Of a stretch of 64,000 nt of DNA, positions 11,301 through 25,151 are shown one piece after another. The position numbers and the translations under genes are program-made. Numbering within the stretch: the first letter of the stretch is position 1; each line of letters starts with the position of its first letter. The stretch is taken from assembly GCF_045679555.1 (NCBI RefSeq), contig NC_092115.1, positions 40,495,728 through 40,559,727 of the forward strand, read 5' to 3'. The notes beneath the pieces are model-generated. The model did not search any database. It saw only the letters and a program-made list of their open reading frames with translations, and was not told the origin of the DNA. Origin of the DNA: Salvelinus alpinus. Its lineage: Eukaryota > Chordata > Actinopteri > Salmoniformes > Salmonidae.

Positions 11301-11302
11301 TA

Positions 11303-12960
11303 TATATTAGCGTTTTATTATTGTAGTAAACATAGGCCTATGTTGTTTTTCTTATCAACAACAACAGTAGCAGCATATGCCTTAATTGCATGTTTATGCA
11401 TATTTGTATAAACTGCATGGGAAAAGAAAATAGCTTAAGTGAAATGGTACTAGTATTGTAGTCAAACTAATACAGTAAAATCCAATGAGCCGAGGCTTAA
11501 AGAGCAGGTTACACGGTTGGGTGCTGCTGATGATGATAGTCAGTACAGGGCTAGTAGGCTTGTGTTCATTGATAATAGTGTTCATGGCCGGGCAGTCAGA
11601 GCGGGCTCGCTGCAGGTACAACGCTGAGTCATTACACTGCGACTGACGCACTAGGTCTTAACCGTGTACCTAGAGATAGTGAACACGGCTCCGCAGTTTA
11701 CACCACAACAATGTCATATTTTATTAACCCTGTAAGTGACGCTATTTGTGAGAACTATGGGCATGCCTACTCCTATGAGAGACTTGTAATTCTGGTGTCG
11801 TATAACTCTCTTCGAAACTACACGGTCAAATTATACATATTGGATACGTATCAATAAAGTATTGTACTGAATCAACATTATTTGATCAGATTCGTAAACA
11901 TGAGCTGAGCAGAAACAGCGCGATGTGTGAATCGAAAGTAGGTAAAAGTAGCTGCCGAAGCTCCACTCTTGGTTAAGCGGGAGCTGTCCACTCGCGAGTC
12001 GTGCTGAAACGAAGGAAGGAAGCGCCCATGTGTCTATCACGAACTTCAGTGGCACAAAGATGCAATTCCATGACCCTGTATACAATGGGCCCATTTCGCG
12101 AAAATAAAGCATTTCATAATCAACATGACCCTCTCAAAGGCATATGTATGTCAATTCTCCTTATCGCTGATAAAACCGTGATAAAAGGGAAAGCGAACCC
12201 GTCATTATTAAAATGCTTGATCCGGGGAGTCATAGAGGCGGATATGTCTCGAGTGAGCATGCTTGAGGTTTTAGCACACTTGGCTCAAGGTGACATTCCA
12301 TTACTGAGTCCATCACACACCCCGGCAGTCCTGTCAGTCAAGGATCCAGCGCACAGCCGGCCACGACGCTAACATCGGCGCGAAACAAACCATATTTTAA
12401 TCTAGCCCCACGGTATATAGCCTAGTAATTGGCGTGATTTAATAACGTTGGGTTAAGATTAGCATATTGTTCTGAATGAGATCGATGCGAGGCTTGGTTG
12501 GTTATCCCAGACATTCAACAGAGGGCTGTTGTTTACAACCTTGAAAGGACACGATATCATCGCTATTCATAAAGCCTATACCTTGCCAAAAAAGCTTTGC
12601 GCTCAGGTTGTCTTTGAAATATACTAAAAAGCACGACTAAAAAACCTGTCTTTGTCAATGGCCTATTGTTTAATGCAAATCACTACATAGATGGGTTCCA
12701 TTCAATAAAATGTAATCAAAATGTATAGGCTAAAATACCAGCCAGAACAGGTGGGCCAAAATGGGTTATTATGTTTGGTTTATAACAACTAATGACAATA
12801 GACTGTGTTGCACAATGCACATTGATAATAGGCATTCTACTTCTGGGCCCCTGGATTCTCATTATCACTTGTTGATGGTGCTATGGGGCCAAACAAAGTC
12901 CCTCCATGACAATGCCAACATGCACACTCATAGATACCAACCGCAGCACTTAACCCTTAC
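11303..12960. other. hcn2 intron 1, nothing recognised
   Basis: No exon or identifiable transposon was seen. The stretch is moderately unique-looking; open frames such as 12001-12372 have no recognisable domain. Confidence 0.5.
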
Positions 12961-14135
12961 CTGAAATCACTGTAGGGGTGGATAATCCAATTGCCCGCTG
13001 ATTTAACCCGCTCTTGCTCCCTCTCAACCGCCTTTTGACTCCCATACATACGCAAGGAGAATTTGTTAACTCCAGGTTGCAGCATGGCACTGAATTGTCG
13101 CTGCATGAAGGTGCTTCCGCCGGGCTCGGCATCCTCGGTCTGGATCTGGGGTCCCTCCTCGGGCTTCTGGAAGGTGACAGAATTCCTGGGCTGCTGGGTC
13201 GTCTGGGTCTGGGTCGAGCCGTGCAGCGATGAGGAGGCTTTCCTGCTCGGCGCGTTGGAGAAGGACACCCTGGAGTCTTTTTTCTCGGGGACGCCGGTGG
13301 AAACCGGGGTGATGCCGGGGTTTGCGCCCACTTCCCCGTGGCCCTGCGTGATGGAGCTTGTCATGGAGCCATCCATGCTGGCCCTGGCTGAGTTACAGGC
13401 ACCACGCCTAAGGGTCCCTCCGTCTTCGGCCCTCCCCGCCCCGGCAGTCTTGTTGGAGATGATCGAGCGCAGGCTCCCGGTCCCGGAGTCCCTCCTGCAT
13501 TCTCCGTTTTTGTTGCATTTCATTCTTGAAATTGGAGCGGTGCTATTGCAACCATCACCTGCTGCCGCGTTTAAAACCTCTAGTGTGATGGCTGCTCCAG
13601 ACGTCTCCGCCCCTGCCACTCTGTTGGTCTCGCCGCGCCCGGCATTATCTCCCAGACACGTTGTGGTATCAATCACTTTGGATGCTACGGTGGGCTCAGT
13701 GGCAGCAGGCGCGTCCACCACTTGCAGTAGGCTGGGCTCGTTGTTTGTAGAGTTATTTCTGGTAGCCGTGGCCACGGCTCCCCCTCCTGGCTTAAAGTTC
13801 TTCATTCTGATACTACCTCCTCCGCCTCCACCACCACCGCTACTGCTGCTCCCCCCAACTCGGCGCAGCCACGGATGCTGAAACTTGGACTCCTCCTCAT
13901 CATCCTCAGCCTCGTCCATGACGGCGTTGCTGGCCACGCCGAGCTGCTTCACACTTGGGGCGCTCTGGCTGGCAGCAGCAGCGGGGACAGAGTCAACACA
14001 ATTGCCGCTGTTGCTGCTCCTACAATTGGACGCGGCAGCTTTGGGCGCGCTGATGTGGCTACATCCGCTTCCGCCCGCAGCCTTCTTTTTCATGGTCGCC
14101 TTCTTGTCCATGGGCATGTCAAATTGTGCCTCCAT
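12961..14135 (-). CDS. hcn2: HCN channel, exon 1 (cytosolic N terminus)
   Basis: Exon 1 encodes residues 1-391 plus two bases of codon 392. The donor is GTAAGG at 12955-12960. The start [10 protein letters not shown] is fixed by an in-frame TAA immediately upstream. Residues 1 to about 340 are low complexity (Gly, Ser, Ala and Thr runs, including eight consecutive Gly near residue 100), as usual for HCN N termini; RVSFSNAP resembles the KVSF segment of human HCN2. The last 50 residues are the conserved HCN domain ([20 protein letters not shown] then [17 protein letters not shown], ending IIHPYSDFR), which packs against the voltage sensor and cyclic-nucleotide domain. HCN2 forms tetrameric cAMP-modulated pacemaker channels. 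The cytosolic N terminus is markedly longer than the roughly 215 residues of human HCN2. Linkage to rnf126 and stk11 supports hcn2. This may be one of two salmonid duplicates. Confidence 0.93.
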
Positions 14136-14260
14136 TTATCTTTAGAGAAAACCAATCAGGAACAGAGGAGAGGGGGAGAGAGATAGTGGAGAGAGAAAGG
14201 AGAGAGAGGGAGGGTGGACGTGACTTCTTTGCAAACTTTACAAGAGCAGGTATCTGTGGC
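14136..14260 (-). other. Probable 5' untranslated region of hcn2, CT-rich on the sense strand
   Basis: A nearly pure GA tract (14155-14215 on the plus strand), read as CT on the gene strand, lies directly upstream of the start codon. No TATA box was seen and the transcription start cannot be placed. Confidence 0.4.
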
Positions 14261-15521
14261 TGTGCTCACTTTCAGAGATCATGTAAGCATCTCTTCAAGA
14301 TAGTTTCTCTTTTATCACATCTAATACAAATTTGATGGCAGTTGCTCTGTGATTAAGTCACATTCGACAAAAGATACTGTAAACCTTTAGCCTTATTTAA
14401 TTAACCTGCAATGCAATTCTAATCAATCAAACTCCCCAAATATTCAACAAGCTTTCAGCTAAAATCATAATGTGGAGTACTTGAGGGTCAATGACTCACA
14501 GCATTCAAAAGCTATATTAAAACGTCATAATGAACCAATGATATAATTTTTTTAAAGGGTGTTTTCAATGACAAACAGGCGTGTAGCGCCCTCTAGTGTC
14601 CATACAGGTGGAATACATTGAAAGAGACCTCAAAGTGATACTAGTATTTTTCCTTTACCTCAACTCATCTGCACTGATGAGACGGTGAACTCCCACAGTA
14701 ACAGCAACTTCCCAATGGGCATCCATAACTTTCAGGGAATGGAAATCAAGAGATAAGGGGAGGAGGCCGCAACTAACTCGAAATGCACCCTTTATAAGCA
14801 TGTCCTTGAATCTAAATATTTGGGTTTTCGTTAAAGATTATCGTCAAAGATACAGCTTTCATTTTACACCAAGCTTTCCAAGAAGTGGGGTACAGTCACC
14901 CAGACCTTAGATTAGGATATCAGTGAACAGATACATAACGTTCGCAGGCACAAAATTATTCTTTCTGGTAGGGTTACATTCTATCTCCAGTTATAGCCTG
15001 ATGTTACCACCGTCAACAGGACCATATAACTTATTGTAACCACATTATTATTTCAGGGCTACTTTACAATACAGAAACAATGTTCAATCCATCTCAAATT
15101 GTATCCAAGCATTTACAACCCGGTGAACTGAGCACGTATTGCATTTTAATCAATCATACAGTGATCAAACCAGACCAGCAGTAGGATGCTAAGGAACAGC
15201 TCTGAAAAAGGACCCCAACTCCTGATCTGATATAAGACAAGGATGCCTTTGAGGGAGATCAATGGTTCGGGAAAAAGTGGCCAGCATTTCTTTATTGCCA
15301 AGTCTTCCATATCCAGAGCCATGTATTTAAAGTGTTGGGACCATAGAAATAGAAGCAATAGAACAGGCATCCCCATTCAAGTCAATGATGGCATAATGGG
15401 TGGACTGGCGGCAATTGTGAGTGTACCCATTGGAGCAAAGCAGTAACTAAAATCAGGAACTAAAAGCAAGAAGTGTACCCATCAATATGTGCTGTGATTT
15501 TTTGATTCAACTCAACTCATC
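14261..15521. other. Upstream of hcn2, nothing recognised
   Basis: AT-rich sequence without a convincing exon, RNA gene or transposon end. Confidence 0.45.
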
Positions 15522-15674
15522 CAGGCTGTATCACAACCGGCCATGATTGGGAGTCCCATAGGGCGGCGCACAATTGGCCCAGTGTCGCCCGGGTTTGGCC
15601 GGTGTAGGCAGTCAATGTAAATAAGAATTTGCTCTTAACTTACTTGCCTAGTTAAATAAAGGGGGGGGGGGGGG
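15522..15674 (+). mobile_element. SINE fragment followed by a run of 14 G
   Basis: The body GGGCGGCGCACAATTGGCCC and the tail TTGCTCTTAACTTACTTGCC then TAGTTAAATAAA match the salmonid SINE body/tail type also seen at 5.6 kb and 26.5 kb. The tail ends in an uninterrupted G run at 15661-15674. Confidence 0.75.
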
Positions 15675-18239
<2,565 letters not shown>

Positions 18240-19135
18240 TTATTTCACACTGACATAACTTTTCTCCTTACCCCCTTCTGACACCCAGGTGGTGACACAC
18301 ATCTCTGCGTGCCTGGCAGACATCTCAGCTTGGATGTCAGCCCACCACATCAAGCTCAACCTCAAACAAAACGGAGATGCTCTTCCTCCCGGGAAAGGCT
18401 TGCCCGCTCCAAGACCTCTCCACCACGGTTGACAACTACACGGTGGCTCCCTCCCAGAATGCAAAGACACTTGGTGTGACCCTGGACAACACCCTGTCAT
18501 TCTCTGCAAACATCAAAGCAGTGACTCGCTCCTGCAGGTTTATGCTCTACAACATCCGTAGAGTATGACCTTTCCTCACACAGGAAGCGGCGCAGGTTGT
18601 AATCCAGGCACTTGTCAGATCCCGTATACACTACTGCAACTCTCTGTTGGCTGGGCTCCCTACTTATGCCATCAAACCCCTGCGAGTTATCCAGAATGCT
18701 GCAGTCCGCCTGGATTTCAACCTTCCTAAGTTCTCCCATGTCACCCGCTCCTCCGCACACTCCACTAGGTTCCTGTCGAAGCTCACATCATCTTCAAGAC
18801 CCTAGTGCTTACCTACAGAGCAGAAAGGGGAACTGCACCTCCTTATCTACATCCTAACCCAAGCACTCTGTTCTGCCACGTCTGGTCTCTAGGCCCTCCC
18901 ACCCCTACTGGAGGGCAGCTCCCGCTCAGCCCAGTCAAAGCTCTTCTCGGTCCTGGCACCCCAATGGTGGAACATGCTTCCCCCTAGTCAGGACAGTGGA
19001 GTCCCTGATCATAAACACTTTGTTGAGGGAAAGTGTACATGATACGATTGTGATGTGTTGTTTCATCTACCTATCTTAAGACGAATGCACGAATTGTAAG
19101 TCTGCTAAATGACTAAAAAGTCATATGTAAATGAG
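18240..19135 (+). mobile_element. L2-like LINE 3' fragment
   Basis: The broken ORF2 end is readable in pieces: NAKTLGVTLDNTLSF, RSRIHYCNSLLAGLPTYAIK, VIQNAAVRLDFNLPKFSHVT, then AERGTAPPYLHPNPSTLFCH and APQWWNMLPP. These are the typical 3' RT-end motifs of vertebrate L2-type elements. It has several stops and frameshifts. The tail TCTGCTAAATGACTAAA followed by GTAAATG matches the tail of the HpaI-type SINE at 50968. Confidence 0.85.
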
Positions 19136-19372
19136 GACTGGTCATATCATATTCACAGAGTAACAATAAACATGTCAGTCATGCGCAGGAAAAGGTTTAG
19201 TGAGAGGAACACAGGAATAATGCTTTTACACTTCTCTATCCTCCTCCACCTCCTGTTCTTCTCAGGAAGCCAATCAGATGACGGTGTGGACAACACCAGG
19301 CCAGGGTGGTCTCTTTCGCTCTATTTTTGTTCTTTTCCCCACCCCTTTCTTCTTTCTCTCATTTCCCACCTC

Positions 19373-19492
<120 letters not shown>

Positions 19493-19617
19493 AAGATAAG
19501 GCAGCTCTAATTGGGTCATAATGAGTTTAGGCTGATAGGGCTGCAGCAGTAGAGAGGAGAGCTACAGTTTACTCAGATGAGTCTCACCAGCAGGACTGAT
19601 AAGGACATGACTTGGGT

Positions 19618-19632
19618 GGGGGGGGGGGGGGG
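19618..19632. repeat. Homopolymer run of 15 G
   Basis: An uninterrupted G tract; its length should be treated as uncertain because such runs are error-prone in sequencing. Confidence 0.85.
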
Positions 19633-21339
19633 TCTTCACACACTAGAGCATACTTTAATCTTTCTCGACACATTGCTTGGTCTGAAATAACATTGAAATG
19701 TTCCCATGATCCCTTCAGTGACAATAGGTGCAAGCCTAGGGGTAGCGGTTGGGGGAATATTTAGGCTGGGCTACAAAGAACACACAGAATACACTGTACT
19801 ATGCACATAAAGAGTCAACAGTACAACGTCAGGTACCATCTTTGAAAAGGCGATAAAATACGCATAGTGAAAAGGAGGGTGCATTCGGCAGGGTGAGAAG
19901 TATTAAATGGCCACATGTTTCCAGAGGCTGCGGCCTAGGACATCACTCTTCCTCCATTTCCTCCTTCAGGACAAGGCTCCTAAGGGAGCAGAGCTATGAT
20001 TGGCTCCATGGTTGAGCTCATAATTAAGCCCTGTTGATTGGGTTACTAATCAGCATGCTGTAACAGTGTTTTCTGCAGCATGGCAATACTTAGCAAATAT
20101 TGTATAATGGCTTCACATAATGGTCACGTTCTACTGCTTAGACGTTGCCAGACCTTACAACGCCTGGATAGGTATTTTACCTATCAGTTTATCACATCAT
20201 ATGTTATAGCAATCTGTCAGTCGATGACACAGTCGATGACATAGCACGCAACCATTGGTTGATGCATGCAACGTCTAAGCGGTGGAATGCGACCATTGCC
20301 TGGCTTAAGGCCATTGATATGTCATATAGTTCAGAGCCCTGATGGGTTGCTTCAAACCTTCCTTGAAGTGACTAACTACTGAGGTGACATGACCCTATTT
20401 GTGATACTGTAGTACTTTCACCTATCGGGAATAATCAGTGAGAATTTACTACAAGGAAGGGAAGAAGGAAGGGTGCTTTTCTAAAGTATTGGAACAAGTC
20501 ACTCGATTCCAGACACATCACATTTCACCAATCAAAAAACATTCTAGAATCTTCCAGAAGAAAACCCAATTTCTACTAATACTGTACTGTAGTAGTACTA
20601 TGATCAAAACTGCAGTATGCAAGCCTAGGGGTTTGCAGTTTTGGTATTTTATTATGCTTTACCCCAACAACTTAGAACAGGTTAAAATGCATTAAAACTG
20701 AAATTCATTGTATGGGATATTCAAGGAGGAAACATACAGTAGTGAGAACTTGCTTTCCATTTTAGAAAGATATGACTGTTCAGAGATGCAATACTATTTT
20801 TTCTCAGTAGTAGTTTCCCAAAAGTCACATTCTTGAAACCAAACAAAATGTTGCGCAAAACAAAACACAAAAGTGCAAATAAATAAGCCTAAAATCAGAT
20901 GCATACACTCAGTTCTCTCCGTAAGATATTCTTTAGTTGGCTGTACAGTGGTTGACCTGCTTGTTTATGTTCTTAATATGAATACCTCTATGTACACATC
21001 TCTCTCTCCTTCGGCATGGAAGTCTGTAACACCACGGTTGAGTGTAAAAAAAAAAAAAAAACTTTTAAATATAAAATGTGTCCCCATCTTGTGGCAGGAA
21101 GTAAAATCGTAGTCCATTCCGGTTCAAGCGCACTCTCAGTTCTTCTGTGGATACTATTATACCTCAGCCCGTGCTCATCATCCTCTTCCTCCAGTTTCAT
21201 TTTAGTCTTCACTCCTTCCCTTAACAGAAGCATCGCAACAGGAACGGTGCCAGCGTCCACTCCAGGTCACACACTCATGGGGAGGAATGATTTGTGTTCA
21301 AAGTTCACAATAAAAAGGGGAGTAAAATAAACGTTTTGT
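19633..21339. other. Non-coding intergenic DNA
   Basis: No gene recognised. The minus-strand frame at 20988-21260 (acidic LEEEDDEHG segment) ends in a poly-A/T slip and has no domain that I recognise. Confidence 0.45.
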
Positions 21340-21347
21340 GTTTATTG

Positions 21348-22330
21348 CAGGGTTTGGAACCAAAATTATTTTCCAATCGTTTCGTTCTGAACAGAACCAT
21401 TATTGTTTTCGTTCTGAAATGGTTCAAACACCAAAACAGTACTGGTTTATATATTGTTCCTTTCTGTTCCTTTATAAACATCTTAAATATATTTATCATT
21501 TGCTCAACATTAAATGACTAATCAGTGCGGGATACAGCAGCTTGCTGTGGAGCGGGTTACCGATTTAATCTGTACAGGAAGGTCGTTAAGAGCTAATTGT
21601 ATTTCGTCATAACAGCATGGTTTAATCATAATTAAAGACAAACATACACACTGTGCTGCCAGTCACAGTGTAGGGTGGGAGATGCAACTGACATTTTGAG
21701 GGTGAGGAGAGAGCGAGAATGGAGGAAGCTTGCCTTGAAGTGCTGGGCAACTTTTTATGACATGGATTATCTGAATTAGGCCCACAGAATTATACCTACG
21801 GAGGGGAGGCTTCTATGGAGGAACCTTCAATGTCTTTGAACTTCCGAGTTGGTTTAACATTAGACCAGAGCAAACGTTAGCTCACTAGCTAACAAGCTTG
21901 TGTGTACAGAGCAGCATTATAATTAAAAACACATCTTTCCTTTTTGTAGTTAATAAAACCAATGCGAAACATGATAACTATAGTATCCTTCACTAGGAGT
22001 GAAAAACACACTTGTTACGTCGTCAGTAGGATACAGTAACCTATGCTTCAGAGGGGAGGGGCAGGTAGCCTACACACACATGCACACCCACTAGCAAAGA
22101 TTTCCAGCTGGCAGGCAGACGTGAGGGCTTTGTATTGGCGCTTTGTGGCAATTTTTGTGGTACTGGAAAAAAAATGCCTGGAACGTGAAAGAACGTTATT
22201 AACCGGTTCCCATCTTTTTAAAATAACGGTTCTGTTCCGGAACTGTATAGATCACTTTTGTTTTCGATTCGGGTTCTGTTCCTCAAATAATTTCTTTATT
22301 TTCCGGTTTTCAGTTGTGTTCCCTGAACCG
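21348..22330. mobile_element. Non-autonomous hAT-like element (983 bp)
   Basis: A perfect 8-bp target duplication GTTTATTG lies at 21340-21347 and 22331-22338. The ends are CAGGGTTTGGAAC on the left and, reversed, CGGTTCAGGGAAC on the right. The terminal regions are rich in GGTTC/GAACC motifs in inverted arrangement. No transposase is present. It lies just downstream of rnf126, on the 3' side of its probable poly(A) signal. Confidence 0.8.
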
Positions 22331-22331
22331 G

Positions 22332-22337
22332 TTTATT
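22332..22337 (-). terminator. Probable rnf126 poly(A) signal AATAAA
   Basis: This is the first AATAAA on the minus strand after the rnf126 stop, about 180 nt downstream. It lies inside the hAT target duplication, so a second copy sits on the far side of the element at 21341-21346. Confidence 0.5.
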
Positions 22338-22515
22338 GTTTCACCTCCAGAGTAGAGTCATCTCCCCAGCAGCTTCTCCCAGAGGGCCTAGCAGAGCACT
22401 GAGAGAGGTGGCCCTCCTGACTCTCCTGAGCCAGTGGTAGGTAAGTCTGCCTGGGGTGGGGATGAGGTGTTGGTTGTTGCAGGAGGTGTTATTGAGGTTT
22501 GATGGTGATGGAGGT

Positions 22516-24988
22516 CTAGGAGTTGTTGGCAGCGTTCTCGTTACTGGGGGAGTTGGAGGAGGATGAGGAGGAGGAAGAAGGGGAGAAGTTCATTCCTGAT
22601 AGTCCCGGGGGGTCCGTAGCTGTGTTCTGTCCACTGAGGCTCTTTCTGCACACTGGACATGTGTCGTGCTGAGGGAGGAAGAGTAGGACACAGACAAAAG
22701 AGGTTCAGCTTACATCTGCTTCAATGAGAACACATACATGCACACCACTACATTTAAATGAATGAAAATGTGGTGTAAACGCAGCCCACATACCTGTTCC
22801 AGCCATGGTACTATACAGTCATTGTGAAACAGGTGATTGCACGGAAGTTGCCTGACAGTCTCCCCGACACTGTAGTCTTCTTTGCACACAGGACATTCTA
22901 AACTGGAACCTAGAATTAAAGAGAACCAATTTTGTGAAGTATTCCTTTAATATGACCTTTGACCTCTGGGGTTGCTTGATGATTTGTTGACTCACCCACA
23001 TGTTCCTCTGTGATCTGGATGGTGGGCAGGGTCTTTATCCTCTCTCTGTCAGCAGGAGGAGGACCAGTGTTCTCAAACTGATTCAATAACTACAGGGCAG
23101 AGAGGGAAAGTTGTATTATTAGGATGTGGAAATGTCACCAGAATTTGATGTCATTGCATGTAATTGAATCCCTTGTGAAGTGTAGAGGATTTGGGTATAC
23201 CTGGGTAATGATAGCATCAAGTCCATTGGCACCCCAAGCATAGTCCATTGGATTTGAGTGTAGCATGCCCCTATCAAGAATATTCCAAGAAGTTACTAGA
23301 AACTCAAAGCAACTAGTATGTTCACAGACACAACATAGAGTATGAGGGTATTTATATAATAACACATACCATGGTCCCATCCCAATGTTTGGTGCCATGG
23401 CTGTGGGTGCTATGATTCCATTTACTAGCTGCTGGATGATTCTGCAGAGGGACAATGAGAAACATCTTAGTCATTTCCTGAATTCCTTCCTTAAGGAAAC
23501 TGAACCATGTCACTACACAAGCAAGCATCATTCCTTTCTCATCTCCTCTCAAAAGGGCAAGCAAGCTGTAAAGTGTTCCATACCCCTCTAAAGTGGGTAC
23601 TCCCTCGTGTCTCTGTCGCCGTGGGATGTGTCGTCCCCGTGGTTGCCGGGCACTGTACCGTTGCCGTGATGCCATCTCCCGTTCCCGCCGGTTCTCCGTC
23701 TCGCGGTTGTCTTCCGTCGGCATCCCCGCTCGGAGGTCGAAATTCTCGTCAAAGATCCCCAGAGAAAACTGTCCGTATCCGGGCGGAAATGTAAACATGT
23801 GCTGGTGGTCCATAATCTGAGGGAGGAGGACAAAGGGAAAAACATACGGTCACTACCTTGTAGTCCAACCAAGCTGCATAAATTCATGAGGAACACATGT
23901 TGAGTTGAGGAACATATCAGTTCTGTGTCACTAACCTCGAAAGTCGGACGGTTCTGATCGCTGGTGGAGGCAATGGATGTGGACTCATTTTCAGTGCTGG
24001 AAAGAAATATCAGAAGTGAGAGGTTCTCATCTTATCTTCAACTATGAACCAATGTGGGAACACAGACAGTACTGTTAATGTAGAATTGCTGCTAAAAAAT
24101 GTTTCGAACTCTGATAGACAAGCAGATAATACTGTACCTTCTTTCCTCTGATAGCTCTTCAATGAAGCCAGATTCACACTGCGGACAGGTGTAGTCCTGC
24201 AGGAAGGCAGAGATAAATCGTATTTATAACATAATCATAAACTCTCATCAGTCAGTCTCATACACTTTCATGTTTTTATTTGATCTAAAGCAAAACAAAA
24301 CATGCCTGTGGAGGCTATGTAAGTACCGGGGAATTAAGATATTTAGCTAACTTCAACCAGATGTGGCTTGAATTAAAAATAAATAAAAAATAAAAGTTGG
24401 CTATTGACCTCACACTTTGATCATTTTAACAATAGCTGATGATCTATTCAATGATCCATTGCTAATGGGAGATATTTGATCTCTCTCGGATTCTAAAAGA
24501 AGCTACCTTTGGAGGGGCTAGGGACCAATGTCCCTGTTTATCTGGCAAGCTGTCAGAATCATGAACAGATAGACTGACAGACACGCTGTCACTGGAAGAG
24601 CATTTACTGGTTAGCGTTTCATTTAGCTAATTTAGCGAGCGCCTCAACTAATCCAACAAGTCACGGAGGCATGATCTCGAAACATCCTAACAGACAAACT
24701 ACACGCCATTTTGGTACCTGGCTAGATTATAAATTAAGCCAGCTGTCAAATGACAAAAACACACCTGTCAAAGTGAACGTTCTAGCTACAACGTTTAGCG
24801 TCAGCTAGCTGTATCGTTTCAGTCAGAGGCAATCGTGAATGAAATAACGTAAACCCCACTTAGCTGGCCATGGTTTTCTTTTCTAAACGACAAAACCTCT
24901 ATGGAATGCTTACCGGGAGACGAGGGTTGATCTCTGCTGAACATTGGTGACAAAAAAAACGACAGGGCCGTAGGGGAGCTTCAGCCAT
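22516..24988 (-). CDS. rnf126: E3 ubiquitin-protein ligase RNF126 (complete, 9 exons)
   Basis: Exons in transcript order: 24914-24988, 24138-24196, 23936-23996, 23584-23816, 23370-23441, 23201-23270, 22996-23089, 22794-22909, 22516-22668. All have GT-AG borders and together give 933 nt, 310 aa. Residues 1-40 are the N-terminal zinc finger (Cys13, Cys16, Cys29, Cys32), which in the human protein binds BAG6 and ubiquitin. The middle is disordered with an RRERE/RQPRGR basic stretch and the conserved [19 protein letters not shown] and [20 protein letters not shown] blocks. The C-terminal RING-H2 domain has Cys227, Cys230, Cys245, His247, His250, Cys253, Cys264 and Cys267, split between exons 8 and 9. 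A serine run follows. RNF126 works in the cytosol with BAG6 to ubiquitinate mislocalised hydrophobic proteins and in endosomal receptor sorting. Length matches the family. It is transcribed away from sugp1 from a shared 163-bp interval. Nothing looks broken. Confidence 0.97.
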
Positions 24989-25151
24989 CTTCTGATTCTT
25001 TACCAGACAACTGAGACGGAACGTGTAAGGGTGGCGACAACGGACATAACTCGCTGTTCTCGGGTTCGATTTGCAAGACGGACCGGAAGCGGAAACGAGT
25101 TTAGCAACAGCTAGCTCATAACAGCAAATACAGATCTAGCTAGCTGCAGCT
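24989..25151. promoter_or_regulatory. Likely bidirectional promoter of rnf126 and sugp1
   Basis: Only 163 bp separate the two divergent start codons, so both transcription starts and 5' untranslated regions must fit here or reach into the neighbouring gene. There is no TATA box. An ETS/GABP-like ACCGGAAGC sits at 25082-25090 beside GCGGAAAC. A YY1-like AAGATGGCTG overlaps the rnf126 start codon on the minus strand. Both motifs are common in TATA-less bidirectional promoters. Confidence 0.75.

Noticed and set aside
12001-12372. A 123-codon frame in hcn2 intron 1
   Set aside because: No domain, no splice context, and intronic position.
13063-13881. A 272-codon open frame on the plus strand opposite hcn2 exon 1
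   Set aside because: It is the antisense shadow of a GC-rich, low-complexity coding exon; the minus-strand frame has the conserved HCN domain and correct splice sites.
20988-21260. A minus-strand frame with an acidic LEEEDDEHG segment between hcn2 and rnf126
   Set aside because: No recognised domain, and it runs into a poly-A/T tract and low-complexity residues; no splice partner was seen.
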